This document shows positions 63,072 to 64,000 of a stretch of DNA of 64,000 nucleotides, one piece after another (within the stretch, counting starts at the first letter, position 1; the number at the start of each line of letters is the position of its first letter). The notes below the pieces were generated by a model that was given only the letters and a program-made list of their open reading frames with translations, was not told where the DNA came from and did no database searches. The stretch lies in NCBI RefSeq assembly GCF_001942625.1, contig NZ_MLCL01000011.1, forward strand, positions 1 to 64,000, read 5' to 3'. A program made the translations under genes and the position numbers. This stretch comes from Mycobacterium syngnathidarum. GTDB lineage: Bacteria; Actinomycetota; Actinomycetes; Mycobacteriales; Mycobacteriaceae.

Positions 63072-64000
63072 TCACGATGCCACACCAGGAAGCGTTCACC
63101 GTCCTCGCCGAAGTCGACAACGACCGGCTGGCATCACTGCGAGAGCTACTCGGACGTATCCCCGAGCACGTCGAACGCTGGGACGTGCTGCCGTTCGAGA
63201 AGTTGAGCGGCGTGCACTTCGCCCGGCTCGTGTTGTTCGACCCGACGCAGGACCTCGCCGGGCGACCGGTGCCGGCCCAGGTGGCACTGCTGACCGACGT
63301 CGACGCGCCACTGCGCGGGCACCTCGACGAACTCGTGACGATCGGCGGCGACGGGCTCGATGCGGTGTTCACCCACTGCGTCGGCTATCCGGACGCCCCT
63401 TCGCCGCCTTCTCGCCGGACATTCCTGATCGAACACCAGGTGAAAGCCGCTGCGGCACACATCAACCGACGCGGCCGTTCGGTCCGTCAGATCCGGCAGG
63501 AAGATCTGCTGCAGCGCGAGATCAACCGGTTCCTGGACACAGCCGACCACGGATCGCTTGATCCCGGGAAGATCAAGAGCGCGATCGTGGATTTCGTCCG
63601 CGATCGCGAAGATCTGGCCTGGGCTTTGCGGCCGGCCGCCCCACCTTCGTTGCGGTGGCGGGCCAAAGAGGCTTTCCATCAGTACTTCTGGATTGGTGTA
63701 CTGGCCGTGGTCACGGTGCTGTTCCTGCCGCTCGTGCTCATCGGACTGGGCCTGTTCGCGGTCCTGTTGCGCTACCACGAGAAGCGCGACGTACCCGACA
63801 CCCGGGCTGCCGCACCCGATGCGGTCCGGGCCTACCGCGACGACGAGGACTACTGGGTGCACAACCAGATCGTCGCCGTCGGATTCCTCAAGCCCGGGCC
63901 GTTCCGCCGGCTGACGACCACAGCCATCCTGTTCCTGACCGACTACGCGACCCGCCACATCTACAACCGCGGAACCCTTTCCGGGCTGAACACCATTCAT
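63068..64000 (+). CDS. Conserved membrane protein of the alpha-dioxygenase-like cluster, partial at window end
   Basis: At least 311 residues from GTG 63068 (overlap GTGA with the upstream stop; ATG 63077 possible). The first ~115 residues (HFARLVLFDPTQDLAGRPVPAQVALLTDVDAPLRGHLDELVTIGGDGLDAVFTHCVGYP) form a compact domain. Two hydrophobic segments lie near 215-240 (FWIGVLAVVTVLFLPLVLIGLGLFAVLLRY). The open frame runs off the window at 64000. Function unknown. Confidence 0.75.
   Translation, partial: MITMPHQEAFTVLAEVDNDRLASLRELLGRIPEHVERWDVLPFEKLSGVHFARLVLFDPTQDLAGRPVPAQVALLTDVDAPLRGHLDELVTIGGDGLDAVFTHCVGYPDAPSPPSRRTFLIEHQVKAAAAHINRRGRSVRQIRQEDLLQREINRFLDTADHGSLDPGKIKSAIVDFVRDREDLAWALRPAAPPSLRWRAKEAFHQYFWIGVLAVVTVLFLPLVLIGLGLFAVLLRYHEKRDVPDTRAAAPDAVRAYRDDEDYWVHNQIVAVGFLKPGPFRRLTTTAILFLTDYATRHIYNRGTLSGLNTIH

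Overview
The window is high-GC DNA from a fast-growing mycobacterium (Mycolicibacterium type). Evidence is the order recR - ybaB - Ami1-like amidase - SRPBCC - FAD oxidoreductase/cyclopropane-synthase pair - dnaX - aminotransferase - SRP RNA - tRNA-Ser(GGA) - lucA-like gene, which I recall as the Mtb Rv3715c-Rv3723 order, plus LpqH-like lipoproteins, a PE-PPE hydrolase, an MmpL transporter, a WS/DGAT and two LigC-type ligases beside Prim-PolC as in M. smegmatis. All assignments come from reading the sequence and remembered family features; no search was run.

Layout. 1-127 is the end of an IS481-like element that truncates a metallo-beta-lactamase-fold gene. 128-13.5 kb is the conserved recR-dnaX-ffs-lucA block, interrupted twice by single-gene units that encode related DUF559/AbiEi-like proteins, each lying between its own pair of palindromic direct repeats. 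13.5-23.4 kb holds regulators (PucR, TetR), a D-amino-acid dehydrogenase, a Gre-like factor, a secreted hydrolase, a cation/proton antiporter and two membrane proteins. 23.4-36.3 kb is the DNA-repair cluster Prim-PolC / ligC1 / ligC2. Here a 9,464-bp element (25394-34857) with two tyrosine recombinases splits ligC1 exactly after the codon for Phe in the catalytic EPKWDGF motif. Its cargo is two TetR genes, a PaaI-type thioesterase, a small DUF6188-like protein and an MmpL transporter, and three of its promoters share one 25-bp operator-like motif.

36.3-49.3 kb holds a LuxR-type ATPase regulator, a carboxylesterase, gluQRS, an amino-acid ABC transporter with substrate-binding protein fused to permease, an HpnE-like oxidoreductase/TetR operon with a clear operator, a CoA-transferase and tgt. 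GluQRS and Tgt act on the same wobble position of tRNA-Asp. 49.4-54.7 kb encodes cell-envelope functions: two LpqH-family lipoproteins, a haloalkane dehalogenase, a PE-PPE-type hydrolase and a penicillin-binding lipoprotein. 54.6-60.3 kb is a B12-dependent diol dehydratase set (fused large-medium subunit, small subunit, reactivase) behind a WS/DGAT acyltransferase. 60.4-64.0 kb is a translationally coupled cluster around an alpha-dioxygenase-like haem peroxidase and runs off the window.

Most notable: (1) the two repeat-bounded DUF559 units beside recR and dnaX; (2) the two-recombinase element in the ligase active-site codons of ligC1 with its self-contained regulon; (3) the alpha-dioxygenase-like cluster with an apparent distal His-to-Arg change. 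There is no stretch over 300 bp without a gene or an assigned element.
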